A stretch of DNA of 64,000 nucleotides from the NCBI GenBank assembly GCA_021031095.1, contig JAGFVP010000031.1, positions 1 to 64,000 of the forward strand. Reading direction: 5' to 3'. The DNA comes from Bathelium albidoporum. Lineage: Eukaryota > Ascomycota > Dothideomycetes > Trypetheliales > Trypetheliaceae. A program made the position numbers and the translations under genes. The notes under the pieces were generated by a model that ran no database searches, was not told the origin of the DNA, and was given only the letters and a program-made list of their open reading frames with translations. How positions within the stretch are numbered: position 1 is the first letter of the stretch; the number at the start of each line of letters is the position of its first letter. Of this stretch, positions 35,457 through 47,070 are shown in pieces.

Positions 35457-35915
35457 ATGAACCGCACAATCGAGCACTGGCCGACTGTGGGGGAGATCAA
35501 CTATGCCCTAGACGGATATCAGCGGAGATGCCTGACGACTTACCGCACCACCTCACACTGCAGCCACTTCAGCTGTCAGTATAGCAACTGGCAGGGCGGG
35601 TGGCTGGTCTTCAGCGGCCCGCCCACGGCCGGTTCCGATGAGGGCCTCGGAACCGTCTCTGTCACGGACTATCAACTTGTCGGCCATACCGCAAACGGAC
35701 CATTTCCACCTCCATGGGCACGACTTCCTCGTTCTCGTGACTGGTTATGAGCAATGGACTGGGACCGCGTACATGTGGCAGGCGACAGAACCCATCTCGC
35801 TGCGATGAGACTACGATGCCAGCCAACAGGTTCCTTGCCATCGCGTGGGCCCTTCGATGATCTGGATGTCTGGGCGTTGCACTGTTGCATTATCTGGCAT
35901 AGCAGCTGAGGCTTC
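35457..35915 (+). pseudogene. Laccase-like multicopper oxidase pseudogene with the middle deleted
   Basis: Three copper-site regions can be read in order but in different frames. First comes a decayed HSHFSxQYSNG-type motif (HCSHFSCQYSNW) followed by GP-x-TAGSDE-x-LG-x-VSVTDY, the segment after motif L2 of laccases. Next is HFHLHGHDFLVL at 35701, a clean L3 motif. Last is WALHCCIIWHSS at 35862-35910, where L4 normally reads HCHIxWH; the second His is now Cys. The central cupredoxin domain (more than 200 residues in the family) is missing between the first and second motifs, and stops and frameshifts separate the parts. Laccases often accompany NR-PKS pigment genes, and the PKS pseudogene follows. 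Confidence 0.75.
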
Positions 35916-37581
35916 GTGACGTCGGAGGTTAAGTCGTCGGCCCCGATGCCCGCGACGGGTGGAGCTCAGTGGGCTTGACCCCATCTTACACGGTGTGGAT
36001 TGCCTGCACACCGACTGCGTTTTTCCAACAGACTGATTCGGTTACCTAGAAGCGTGACCATTGTAATTCTCGGTACCCCAATTCCTTTTGGGTGCATGAT
36101 GATGCTTGGCGTATCCACCACGCCAGCTGGGGTTTCAATGGTTGTCAGCCCATCTAGGTCAAGCGTGGTTCAGACTTTGGCAAGGGTCGGACGATCCCGC
36201 TCGTTTGATGAGCCTAACCTCAAGTTCAACTCATTGACAAGCACATGTTTAAAGCGCTCCTCACCTGTTCTCTACCGCAGGGAAGGCGAGGAGGGCCCAC
36301 GCATACATGAGATGGGTACCATAAGCTCTGAGTGCCCTTAAGAGCCTTGATTTTGACCTGCAACAAGCTATCACAGGTCACCCTTCGCAAGCCTCTATGA
36401 TCTCTATAGGCTCCTATATCTGATTTCTTCAAGATTCCCTTCGATGAATCTCCAAAAGTCTTTGAAGGGGGTCGCTCTGATCTTGATTTGATTAGGTCAA
36501 TGAGATTAGCGGCATACAGCTAAGGTTCCCGCTTCCTCGTCGCGCTTTCATTGTTTTGGCATCTACGGATGACCACAGTCGAACAAAAATAATTGCATGA
36601 CAGTTTTTGAGTCAACGGCACATACCAATAACGGATAGCTGGGGCGTTCTGCTTTTCTCTGTCGAACAACCCGCAGACTGTCATTACTCATTATTCTCCT
36701 TTCTCTATCATTGCCTTTTCAGCAATCCCCGCGTCCACCGCGGCCGCCACTCAGGCCACCGAGAAAACAAAAAAGAATTGCTATCAGGACGGTTAGAGCG
36801 GGCCGTGACGCAGTCTTCAGCTGTGCCACAAGTGCCATGCAACATCAATTGACGTCAAGTTACTCTCGGAAATGACCCACCTATTTGCCGAGCGCGGACA
36901 AAACTACATAGAGCCTCAAGTCTCCACTTGGGTTATGCCGGCTAAGATCCTTATAATGATATTCAAGGCTGGTGTGCGCAATGAGTATCAAGACGATTAT
37001 GAGGTTCCCGCGCAGAAGATACGTATGCGGTAGAACAGATGGGTCGGAAAGCTCTTAACTAAGTTCTGTACAAATGCATGTCCCTGGATCCAAGCATGTC
37101 AAAGTATTTACATTGCTATACTCCGCACGGCACCCAGTCTACCAATGCAGCTAAGGGTCAAGACGTACACCCACCGTAGATAAAGAGGGGAGAATCACTG
37201 CGAGACGTTGTGCGATATTCCCGACGGGAAACCCACAAGGCAGCGTGCTGACATTATACATCGGTAAAGCAGCCCACGTCGGGGAAACAATAACGCGAAA
37301 AGAGATGCTTCGGGTACGGCAAGGGCATCTTCAAATGAATCCAACCGGGAACAAGATCATCTGAGATTGTTACGCGCTCGGTATTGAACCGGAACACTTG
37401 CATTGCGGCTTAAGGCACTCACGATGTCGAGGCAGAAAAGGTCTCTTGCTCACAGATACCGCGCTCTCTTCGTGGCCTTAATGGTCTATCATGTTCGTTG
37501 TCTTTAGCGATTCATCGTCGCCCCAACGTTCATCCATCCCATCCCATCTCATCCCATTCCGAAAGAAAAGCAGCAAAGACG
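35916..37581. other. Spacer upstream of the PKS pseudogene
   Basis: A minus-strand stretch around 36020-36330 reads in a protein-like way but with stops and no recognised motif; it may be debris of the laccase or of another cluster gene. Nothing else is recognised. Confidence 0.35.
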
Positions 37582-40500
37582 ATGGCCCCAACTCAGCCTA
37601 CCATCTTCCTCTTTGGGGACCTCACAGACACATGGGCTGATGGTATGGACTATGTCATCGGTCGGGTCACAACGACGCGATGGTTTCAGTCCTTCTTGGT
37701 TGGCCTGTTTTCCGCCTTCAAGGCCGAGGTGGACTGCATGGACAGCTTTTTGCAGGAGAGTTTCGGGGCTTGCTCCAGTTTCCAAGAGCTTGACCGGAAA
37801 TGTCGCCATTCAAGCGACCAGGTTGGCATGGTCCACGCGATGCTTCTCTACGTCGTGAGAGCGGTCCTGCTACTAGAGTGAGTGTCTTATCCTCTCCTTT
37901 TTAGAGCGCTGACTCTGACTCCGCCCGTCGGTTGACCTCATCATCTCGAATTGTGGGACTGTAAACCGCGAGCCACTTTTGCTCGTCCCGGATGAGGACG
38001 GTAGGCCCAAGACGCACCTATTCGATATCTCTGGTGGACTATTGAACGCTTTTGCTGTGCCAATGGCGACGAACTTCGACACTCTATACGATTCCTCAAT
38101 CGAGGCCGGTCGGGTGTGGATTCAACTCTGTGACCTCATCTTCGCACGGCCAAAAGCCAGGGAGGACCGACTCGGAGTTTGGGATAGGGCTATCTTGGGC
38201 ATCGCGGCAGATAAGCTCGAATAGATACTCGAGAGGTTCCAACATGACATGATAAGCAACAATCCTCGAAATCGCGCTATATTTCACGCGCATGCAAGTT
38301 CTGGGACAGTAGGAAGAATTCTTGATCATGACATACTAATCTAAGAAATAACGTATGATTAGGGGTGTCCCCTCTTCCAAATGGGCCAAGGCCGGCTTTA
38401 CAAGAGACCGTTGGAACACCATCATAGGACTGCCTTCGGTATTGGAGCTTATCTTTAGCCAGTATCATGGGCAGAAGAAGCTCCCCAATAACAAGGTGAC
38501 CGGTATTGACGGCCTGCAGCACACCCCCGAAGTCTCTGCGGCCGACATACATTGTGTTGTCGGGGACTCGACCTTTTTGGAAACGCAGCTCCGCCCGGGA
38601 TTTATAGGATGGGTATGACTAGCTATAATACGAACGCCACTTACTCCAGCTGGTGCCATCTCCTGAGTGTTGCGGCGTTACAGACTGTATCCCAACGCTT
38701 GAATCTTGTGGAAATCGTGGGTAAGCTCAACGACTACCTCGGGACATCGTCTCTACATATGCGAGTCAAGATGATGGGCTCTGGCGGCCATGCGGCATAT
38801 ATCGTTGGTGTCCTCAAAGCAACAAGGCACCTGTCAGTCGAAGATGACCTGCAGTTATCGTCAAGGCAAGGTGAGGGCGTTCGAGAAGGCGCCATTGCCA
38901 TTGTGGGTATGTCGGGCAAAGGGCTTGGCAGCGAGGACATGGACGAGTTTTGGAAGGCCATCATGACGGGTCAAGACTGCCACGAAGAGATTCCCGCCGA
39001 ACGCATGGACTTGGACGAGTACTACTGTGCCAAACACGACCCGGACAAGTGCAGCATGCCTTGCAGGCACGGGTGGTTCATCAAGAATCCAGCCTAAACA
39101 AGCGGTGTTGATGTGGACTGGCTTGCACTGCACGCGTCATACGAGAGCAACCTCGAGTTACTGGCGCTACCGACATATGCGTGGGACATCAAGGACTACT
39201 GGATCAGGCACATCGACAAGAATAGCGGTGCGCTGGTTCCTACTGCTGCTGCTGATAAAACAGCTCCATCCGTGCCATTCCTTGCTACAACGGTGCAGTA
39301 TCTCGTCAACAGCGCCCTGGCCCCTGAAGGCAGGATTGAAATTACTTTCCGAGCCGGCATTTCCGATCATGGCTTCACAGGGCTGATTGATGACCACAAG
39401 ATGCAGCAGATTGGGCTTGCTTCAGGAACAGTCCTTTGTGACGCCGCTACAAAAGTGGCCAAGTATGCACTCGAGCACAGGGCCGGCAAGATGGGCGTGA
39501 CAGCGTCCCATCTGGCTTTCTTCGAACCCAAGCTGCTGGCCCCTTTGACTCGAGATCTTGTCGGCATCGATGGTGACTTGTTGACCACGGCCAGTATGGG
39601 TAGCGCGTCCGCGGATGTCGTCGTAGCCACGTTCAAGGTCACTTCCAAGGGCGACACATCCTACGACCTAGGGTCGGTAACCGTCAGGTGTCGTAGCCCC
39701 GATAAGGCCCAGGCTGATTTGGACCGCGTGTCCTTCTTCAAAAAGGACAAGATGGACAAGCGAATCCGGCTTTCTAAGGACGGCTCCGGGCACTGAGGCC
39801 GACGTCTTCTTCGCGCTCTTCGCTAATGCAGTCGAAGTCTCGCCCGACTTTCGTGGCCTTCAAGAGGCGTACGTGGCTGGCGACTACCAAGAAGCCGCCG
39901 CGACGATCAAACTCCGGCCAGACCCGGTGGCCACGCGATTCACCTTGTCGCCCTACTGGAGCGAGGCTCTGCTGCATGTGGCAGGATTCATGGTGAACGG
40001 GAACCCGAATACGCCGCCGCAATTGACATATACCGTCATGGGTTACGACGTCGTGGAGGAAGTGGGCCATATTGAGCCTGACAACGAGTACCTGACTTAC
40101 ACGCGCATCATGAGGTGGGAGGGGACGACGGCCTTTTGTTCTGCCTACGTCTTCGATGCGTAGATGGCCAGGATCGTTATGCAGGCAGTTGATCTGCGTT
40201 ATCAGCAGTTTAAGAAGACAACCTGGCGCCATATCCTCGGCACAAGGCCACACGGCATTGCTGCAGGACCGCAAAATGCAGTCTCTAAGTCGGCTTCTTT
40301 GCCTATTACCAAGCAAACCAAGATAGTCCATGACGATCTGTCCACTGCTAAGGTCACGGTGATGACAAAACAACAGGGGACGAGTAGAATACAGAACACC
40401 AAGAAGGAAGAGGAGACTTCGAACACGGGAGGATTCCAGGTTATCCGTCAGCATCACCATTGCAACCGGAAGCGACCCTTCCGAGTTCTCTGACGATACG

Positions 40501-41670
40501 GAGATAGCGGATATTGGCGTCGATCCAATTATGGCCCTCGAGATTATTGCTTCCGTCAACGAGATGGGTGTGAACCTGCCCGCCAACTTTGTCTTCGAGT
40601 ATCTCACAATTGGCGACCTCCGTCGCACGTTTGGCGGCGATGAGGGCCAGGAAGACGCGAACGCCAACGATGCTAGCGCGACGGCTTCCCAAGGCGATGA
40701 AGACGCCCTGTCGTCTTCGACTACTCCAGATGATCACGCCCACCCCATCTCCCCAGCGTAAAGCCTGGTCAGCGCGCAGAAGGAGGAGCTAACGGCTCTG
40801 GCACCAAATAGCGACACGTCGCCACTTCCTAGCATTTAGATTACACTGCTGCAGCGCCGGCTTAAGGCCGGCAACACTCCGCTGTATATGATGGCCGACA
40901 GGACCGGCAGCGTAGCGTCATTTATCCACTTGCAGCCCTTCAAATCCAAGCAACTTGTCTACAGCATCGACTCACCCTACCTCCGGTGTCCCTCGCGCAT
41001 GAACAGCAAAATCGGCATCGGAGGGGTCGCCAAACTCGTCGTCGACGCGCTGCTGAAGGCGCGCACTACGCGTCCCTTCATGCTCGGCGGCTACTCCGTC
41101 GGCTGCTACGTCGCCTTCGAGATGGCCCGGCGGCTGGCTCGCGCCGGACGTACCGTCGCGGGCCTTTTGCCGCGCGACATGCCCCGCCCGCGACCACGGG
41201 CCGTGGATCAGGTCAGACTGCTGGCGGAGACCGAGGCCAGCGGGGCGATTTGGGAGGGCATCGTCAACCGCGCCGGCCAGTGGCGCAGCGCACTCGGGTC
41301 CAGCCGCGAGCACCTGCGCCAGTTCTTCGGCGTGATGCATGAGCACGCGCCGGCGCCGATGACGGCGGCCGAACGGTCCGCAAAGACGGCTGTTATCTGG
41401 GCGGAGCGCGGCTTGATCAAGCGTGTGGCGGACGAGACTAGGCGGATGCAGAAGCTGGAGCGGCAAGGCGTGCCGGTGATGCCGTACCCGGGCTTCATGG
41501 AAGATTCCAAACTAAGTCCGTTTGCGTGTCAGATTCCAGATAAGGGGGAGGAGAAACGGGGTGGCAACGGGTGGGAAAGATTCACGGGGGGAGGGGTCAT
41601 GGCTCTTTCGATTGATGGCGATTATTTTGAGTTGCCCATGCCGGGGCACGTCCATCTCTCTCCAGGCTGA
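37582..41670 (+). pseudogene. Non-reducing polyketide synthase pseudogene (SAT - KS stub - PT - ACP - TE)
   Basis: Starts with a SAT-type N-terminus (IFLFGDLTDTW at 37600). The SAT catalytic region reads FDISGGLL where GxCxG is expected, so the Cys is gone, and a TAG lies at 38222. The KS begins (GAIAIVGMSGKGLGSEDMDEFW, 38891) but ends after about 65 residues at a TAA (39095). Without a frame change the sequence resumes at the end of the AT and the PT entry (LPTYAWDIKDYWI, 39170). The PT keeps its His (LIDDHKM) but has a frameshift at about 39790 and a TAG at 40161. The ACP has GVDPIMALE instead of GVDSLMALE, so the phosphopantetheine serine is lost. A thioesterase with GGYSVG and a terminal GHVHL follows. 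Family knowledge implies that about 2.5 kb of KS-AT has been deleted. Confidence 0.92.
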
Positions 41671-42407
41671 GATGCAAAAGACCTGGACCTATTTTTCTTC
41701 GGAGTAGCGGTCATTGGCGAATTTTATAGACAGCAAAGGTACTGATTGATTTCGAGATTAGCTACCAAGCCGTGGCCAAATTCTAGCACAGTGAAATTGC
41801 GCAGATTCATGTTGCAGTTCCGTGAAATCGGCTGTATATTAGGAGGTATGAGTGATTGTGTTACGAGCGACTGGTGTTCTTGACAATTTGGCAGGGCCAG
41901 GTTTTGCGCTCGCTGGAGTCCAGCGTGGTTTTAATTTAGAATACAGCATGGTCAAGGTGCGCCATATTGGCCAATCGTCTTAAATCCCACGCTAGCGCCG
42001 ATTTCACAGATTTTACACATGTATTCCGCAAGCAAAACTACGAATAAGCTGTATTTATCTATCTAAATACATAAATTTCAGTAATTACTGTTGCTATCGT
42101 TGTTCTAAGGTAATAATTAAAGTATTTCAAAGCTGATAAGATGTAATTCTTTTAATATGTTGGTTGTCTGAAGTATCTGTTAAAGTACCTGTTTAGACAG
42201 CTGTAAACCTAGCGGCAGCGACGATTCCATATCAGGAGCTGAATGAGATTCCTTTCGGCAATACATATGTTATTGTTTGCAGTACACCTTCTTGTGCCGT
42301 TGATGTGTTGAGAGAGGCATACAACAGCTGCGCACCGGACCTTTGCTCGGACAATTGAATTAACCAACCAGTCGTTTGATGTCGTAGAGAACTTCTGCTT
42401 CTGTCAA
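41671..42407. other. Spacer, AT-rich in part
   Basis: 42050-42190 is AT-rich. A CGGACC-type motif lies at 42330-42351 in inverted orientation relative to 34861. No gene recognised. Confidence 0.4.
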
Positions 42408-42680
42408 TCAAGCTACAAAGTCCTTTTGCATACTGTAAATGAACTCGTCTATGAGAACATTGACCAACTTTGCTAGTTTAGGAGTTAGACGAGTGCGGAT
42501 TACTGTCGTATGCAGATTGCTCTGGGCCAAAACCGTAGTGATGGCATATTCGCTCCCTGACTTGACAAGAAGAGCAAGAATACTATAGAGCTGATCCGAG
42601 GGCACTTTGCGTATTTCGTCAATGTACTTGGGAGGAAGTATAATCACGTCGTTGCCGCAAATCTTGAATGGGATACTGCC
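42408..42680 (-). pseudogene. Cytochrome P450 N-terminal fragment
   Basis: The minus strand reads PFKICGNDVIILPPKYIDEIRKVPSDQL, the conserved LPPKY-x-DEIR segment of fungal P450s. It continues with RTRLTPKLAKLVNVLIDEF, the LTPxL helix region. About 30-40 residues normally found between the two are shortened. The I-helix, ExxR and haem-binding cysteine regions are absent, and a stop at 42408 ends the frame. It is a truncated remnant inside the decayed cluster. Confidence 0.65.
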
Positions 42681-44455
42681 CTATTCTCTATAGGCTCGGA
42701 CGATAGTCCGCTTAGCAGAGAAGAATAAGGGCAAACGTGACAGCCAGGTAAAAGGAGTACCTACAATGGGCACCCGAATTTTTGCGCTTGATGAGAATGG
42801 ATGAAAGAGTTGCTCCGCTGGAATACGAACAAAAGGACAAGGCAACTACTCGGATAGATCAGTAAAAGCCTCGATTTGTCCGGGGTAACGTATTTCGAGT
42901 GGAGAATTTGCAGTTTTTCAGTATGTGAGACACTTGATGAGGATAGTGGCTCCACAACAGGAGTACCATTTCCCATTTTCTCAGGCGATAGAGCCATAGC
43001 CACAAGTATCACTCGTAACAGGGGAATACAGATCACAGCGAGATAAGGTGTAAAAGATAATTGTAGCCTCGAGAGAGAAAAGCAGCACGAGAGAATTTCG
43101 AAATACTCGGATGCTAAATGAAATCTGCAGCTAGTTCGAGTCTTGGTGCTCAGCATAGCCCATCCGTCTACCGTTCCCTGGTTGACCATTTCGGATAGAG
43201 GCTCTCCCTCTACATCAGCTTCGCCTGGAGAAAACTTTACAGAGCCACGAAACAAAGCAAGCAAGTGGAGACCTTCTGTCAAGGATACGCAAGCTGCTTA
43301 TCACAGGAGATGTACAGACTATTGAAGTTACGCAGTTCTGTGCCAAAAGGAGGCATACGAACACGAATCAGTAGTGGCTTACCCCTCAGCGGATATCACA
43401 GCCAAATTCAGAAGGATGAGATCAGGGCTAGGGACAGCTGTAATTCATGTATATGAACAGCTCAGATACCGTAGGAATTGAATCAAGATGGTGCTTCAGA
43501 ACTGTGATTTTTGACACTTTCCCCGGTAGCATCACTTAACCCTGCCTCATTGGACGGCAAATTGTTGGTCCGCAGTCGTTCTCTGGTCACATTGCACTGC
43601 GATATGTACTTATCGAATGCTGCCTTTTTGGGAATTCTAACGCTCAATTGATGGCCGACATCCCCGTATTGGGCGAGGCTTTACTGTTGCTTTTACCGCA
43701 GCCAGTGTGATATCATAGTTCGCATTCTGCCACGGCCGGGGCCAATGTACGTGTGCATCCGAAACTCTGGTCCCAAACCTATATACCTCTTACCCAATGA
43801 ACCCAACGTAGTGGAGAGATGCCGAGCGTGTGTCGTGGGACGCTGGCTGCACACATCGGCGATGGTCCGGCAGACACAGCGTAATCAAATTAGATATCGA
43901 TTACGACTGTTCCCTTGTAGGTGATTCAGATGAGATGCGGTGCACATAGAAATGTGGTCAGGTGGGTACAGACTACGAACATAACGCAACGAAGGGCAAT
44001 ACTTGGGGAGTAGAATACTAGAGTAGCCGTGGATACATGCAGGTGTGATCAACTCCGTGATCGAACGCGACATTTTCGAGGAGCTGTCCCTTACGATGCC
44101 TCTTATCATCGGTAGCGGGCTCAATTAGTGTAAAATAATACATACAGGGCGTAGCCTGATTCGAACCAAGGTTCGAATCTATGCTGATCTCTTGGTCACT
44201 GTAGCGGAGTGATATCATAGGCTACATATCACTTCCAAACAACACTAACTTAATCCACCCAAAATATAAACAACCTAAAAAACTGCTTAAATTCGGTTGG
44301 CTGAGGTTTGGTATTTGTTATAGTTAGCTTTTGATATCTTTCTTGTACTCGGATAATTGAAAAGCCGATAAATACTAGGAACAAATGTCAGAGCAAATTT
44401 TGGACTCCTTGCTTTATCTTTCATCTCTGAGCAAGGGAACGTAAGGTAGTTTTCG
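42681..44455. other. Spacer with a perfect palindrome
   Basis: 42697-42710 (CGGACGATAGTCCG) is another inverted motif. 44158-44179 is a perfect palindrome, listed separately. A minus-strand frame at 42761-43282 contains a hydrophobic stretch but no motif, so it is not called. Confidence 0.4.
44158..44179. repeat. Perfect 10-bp palindrome with 2-bp spacer
   Basis: GATTCGAACC-AA-GGTTCGAATC. Each arm equals a tRNA T-loop (B-box) sequence, but no tRNA fold exists on either side. It sits about 280 bp upstream of the aldo-keto reductase start. Confidence 0.7.
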
Positions 44456-45499
44456 ATGCCTCGCCCGCAACTCCTTCTTGGGGGCGCTCCTCTTGGTGCC
44501 GGCGCCTTCAGCACTTTGACCCAGTTGGACTCTCTTCTTACCGTTCTTCGCCAATATAAGATATATCGTATCGATACGGCAGCTCTCTACCCTGGCGCCA
44601 ATCCTGGAAAATCGGAAGGCATTCTTGGCGAAGCTCGTGGTGCAGATCTTCTCAGTGACTTTGAGGTTGACACTAAGATTCTTACCACCTCCGCCGACGG
44701 CACAGGCACGCTTACCAAAAATGCAATCAATGACTCGGTCATCCAGTCAAAGCAACGATTATCAAATGCCAAGTCTGACAATGATACTGTGCCTATCAGC
44801 ACCCTCTATTGCCATGTCTTCGACCCTGCTACGCCCCTAGAGGAGACAACCTCGGCGCTGGGAGCGCTATACAGGAGTGTGTCTGTCTTCAAGACTCTAG
44901 GAGTGTCCAATTTCTCCGCCGCTCAGGTCGAGTCCTTCATCTCATCGTGCGATCAGACGGGTTGTCCCAGGCCAATAGTCTTCCAAGGCTTGTATAACGC
45001 ACTTTCGCGCAGTGCAGAGACGTCCTTGTCACAATCGCCCAAGACTCCTAGCTTGCTTGAAACCCTCCGAAAGCATCGCATCAGCTATTTCGTATGGTCG
45101 CCTCTGGCAGGCGGCTTTCTCACTGGTAAATTCACGCGGGGGGACAAGGGTACGAGGTTCGATAGCGCCAACGGCAAGTTCTATAGGTTCATGTACGACA
45201 AACCCAGCATGCACGTTGCTGTGAAGATGCTCGAGGAGGAATGTGAAAAATACAGTGGAATTTTTGCTGGGGTGAGGGAAGGGGAGGCGACCATAACGCC
45301 GCTTGGCGAAGCTTCGCTGAGATGGTTGTATTATCATTCGGCATTGGAAGAGCAGGATGGAATGATATTGGGCGGGCACTCTGTGGATATGATCCAGGCC
45401 AACTGTGATGCCATAACGCGAGGTCCGTTGCCGGACAATCTAGTCCAAGCGTTTGAAAAAGCTTGGCAGATGGTCAAAGATGACGCTCCTAAGTTCTGA
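44456..45499 (+). CDS. Aldo-keto reductase (aflatoxin-aldehyde-reductase-like)
   Basis: Single exon, 347 residues. The NADPH-dependent AKR tetrad is recognisable: Asp in RIDTAALYP, Tyr in the same motif (LYPG), Lys in VDTKIL and His in LYCHVFDP. The barrel strand LGVSNFSAAQVE, then VFQGLYNALSR and a C-terminal cofactor segment (GMILGGHSVDMIQANCDA) are also present. Length and motif order match the AKR7-like dimeric aldehyde reductases of fungi. No stop or frameshift is seen. It lies between a P450 fragment and a broken FAD oxidase within the decayed cluster, so either it escaped decay or it serves another role. The substrate is not predictable. Confidence 0.9.
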   Translation: MPRPQLLLGGAPLGAGAFSTLTQLDSLLTVLRQYKIYRIDTAALYPGANPGKSEGILGEARGADLLSDFEVDTKILTTSADGTGTLTKNAINDSVIQSKQRLSNAKSDNDTVPISTLYCHVFDPATPLEETTSALGALYRSVSVFKTLGVSNFSAAQVESFISSCDQTGCPRPIVFQGLYNALSRSAETSLSQSPKTPSLLETLRKHRISYFVWSPLAGGFLTGKFTRGDKGTRFDSANGKFYRFMYDKPSMHVAVKMLEEECEKYSGIFAGVREGEATITPLGEASLRWLYYHSALEEQDGMILGGHSVDMIQANCDAITRGPLPDNLVQAFEKAWQMVKDDAPKF

Positions 45500-45602
45500 T
45501 ATAGGATGAAAGTATGTTAAACACATCAATACAGCGATTTCGAGAGATAACGCAAGACTCTTTATGTGAAAAAACGAGCCTTTGAGACTACGCACATCTG
45601 AA

Positions 45603-45788
45603 TCAGAAGGCAGCACTAAAATCCTCAAATGGCTTTCCATAAGAAACCCTCCCGGCTGGCAATATCTGGAAAACACTTTCCGAATCGAATTCACCAGCCA
45701 TATCTTGTAGTAGATCCAAGTTAGCGCTGTCATACGACGCGAGGACATTTTGAAACGCGCCAGCGTCATTTTGGAATAAGGATTTCAA
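45603..45788 (-). pseudogene. C-terminal fragment of a BBE-type FAD-linked oxidase, inverted
   Basis: The minus strand reads NVLASYDSANLDLLQDMAG-x-FDSESVFQILPAGR, the pattern of the C-terminal berberine-bridge module (Y-x-N-L-x-x-L-x-x-K-Y-DP-x-x-VFQ-x-x-PGG). No N-terminal FAD domain precedes it on that strand. The plus-strand oxidase remnant that starts about 30 bp away lacks exactly this part, so the two may be pieces of one gene separated by an inversion. Confidence 0.55.
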
Positions 45789-45817
45789 ATGATAGGTCCC
45801 AAACTTGTTGGGTTACT

Positions 45818-47070
45818 CCATCCTGTATCATCCTGCCTCGATGTGTAGCAGTCATCATAATATCTATGAGAGTGATTACCCATTTCAGCACAGATTTCGC
45901 CATACATGGCGCTGGCCACAATCCCCAACCCTGGCTCCGCTAGTGTGGGCTCGACCGGAGTTTTAATCGACACGTCCAGCATGAAATACGTTGAATTATC
46001 TCTTGACGGGTCGACGGTGCGAGTCATGCCAGGGAATAGTTGGATTGATGTCTATACTGAGTTATCGAAGAGTGGCTTAGAAGCCATCGGCACTAAAGAG
46101 CCAGGCCATGGAATGGTAGGTTCAGTGCTTGGAGGGGGAGGCCCTTTCCAAGCCTGTACGGGCTGGGCTGGCTGTTGATAATGTAGTTAACTTCCAGTTA
46201 AATCTTCCGCATTTGCAATGCAATCATCATTATTGAACTTTACATAGATTGTTTTGGCAAAATCCTCCTTCATTCATGCTAACAACATCTCTCACAAGTC
46301 GTCCTTCAAAACACTGAAAGATGGTGGACCCAATTTCGGCATCACTAGCGCAGTGACTCTGAAAACTCTTCCGCTAAATGATATCTGGTGGACTATCCGG
46401 GAATATAATATCGCTGACCGTATGCCCCTTCTCAAAGCTTTTCGACTATATCAGGAGCGGGCCGAATCAGATCCGTTTGCAAACCTGATATTCACCTTTG
46501 CTAATCCGATTATCCTCGTCGATTGCATTTACGCCAAAAGCACTCGTACAACGCCACTAGTGTTCGCCCCTTTCGACCAATTCAATCTCACCATCGGCAA
46601 CGCCTTATCCGCACCTACAAACAACATACTCGCCGAACTCTCAAAGACGATTGGTAACTTGGACTCGCCAATTGACACGAATCGGGCGGCATTTTCCCTG
46701 TCAACCAAAGCCACCAACGAGATATACGCTGCTTTGGCGGATGTTTATGCTAGTGTTTCACTGTATTACCGTTTTCCGCGTCGCTTGTGTTGTCTTATCA
46801 ACCTGTTGGCTCGAATCTTACACAACCCCAGGATCAGGCCACCGACAATATCCTTGGTGTCAAGCGAATCCTACAACAGTGGTCTGCGGGACTCGTGGAA
46901 TGGACAGATGCAAGTCAAAGCGATCAGGTCATGTCCTTGTTCCAAGCTTTTAGGAAGACGCAGAGGCGGTTGCAGCGAGTGTCACTGTAAGCGGGCCTTT
47001 GAGTAGGCTCTTTGCCGCTCCATCCTCTCAATATCGAATTGACCAGTTCTCCTATGTAGTACTAGAAAAA
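45818..47070 (+). pseudogene. FAD-linked oxidase (BBE-like) pseudogene, several frameshifts
   Basis: Readable blocks in order: PSCIILPR and DFAIHGAGHNP (start of the FAD-binding domain; the normal RGGGH is altered), GVLIDTSSMKYVELSLDGSTVRV and GMVGSVLGGGG (45906-46140), LAVDNVVNFQL, LKDGGPNFGITSAVTLKTLP (46315-46370), then a substrate-domain stretch to SYQPVGSNL and LGVKRIL at 46790-46870. The frame changes at least four times and a stop interrupts the FAD domain. The flavin-attachment Cys motif is not intact. The C-terminal BBE segment is missing here and a matching one lies inverted just upstream. Confidence 0.7.

Noticed and set aside
42761..43282. 173-codon minus-strand frame with a hydrophobic stretch, possible N-terminus of the P450 fragment
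   Set aside because: No proline hinge or P450 motif could be read, and joining it to 42408-42680 needs an unproven intron.
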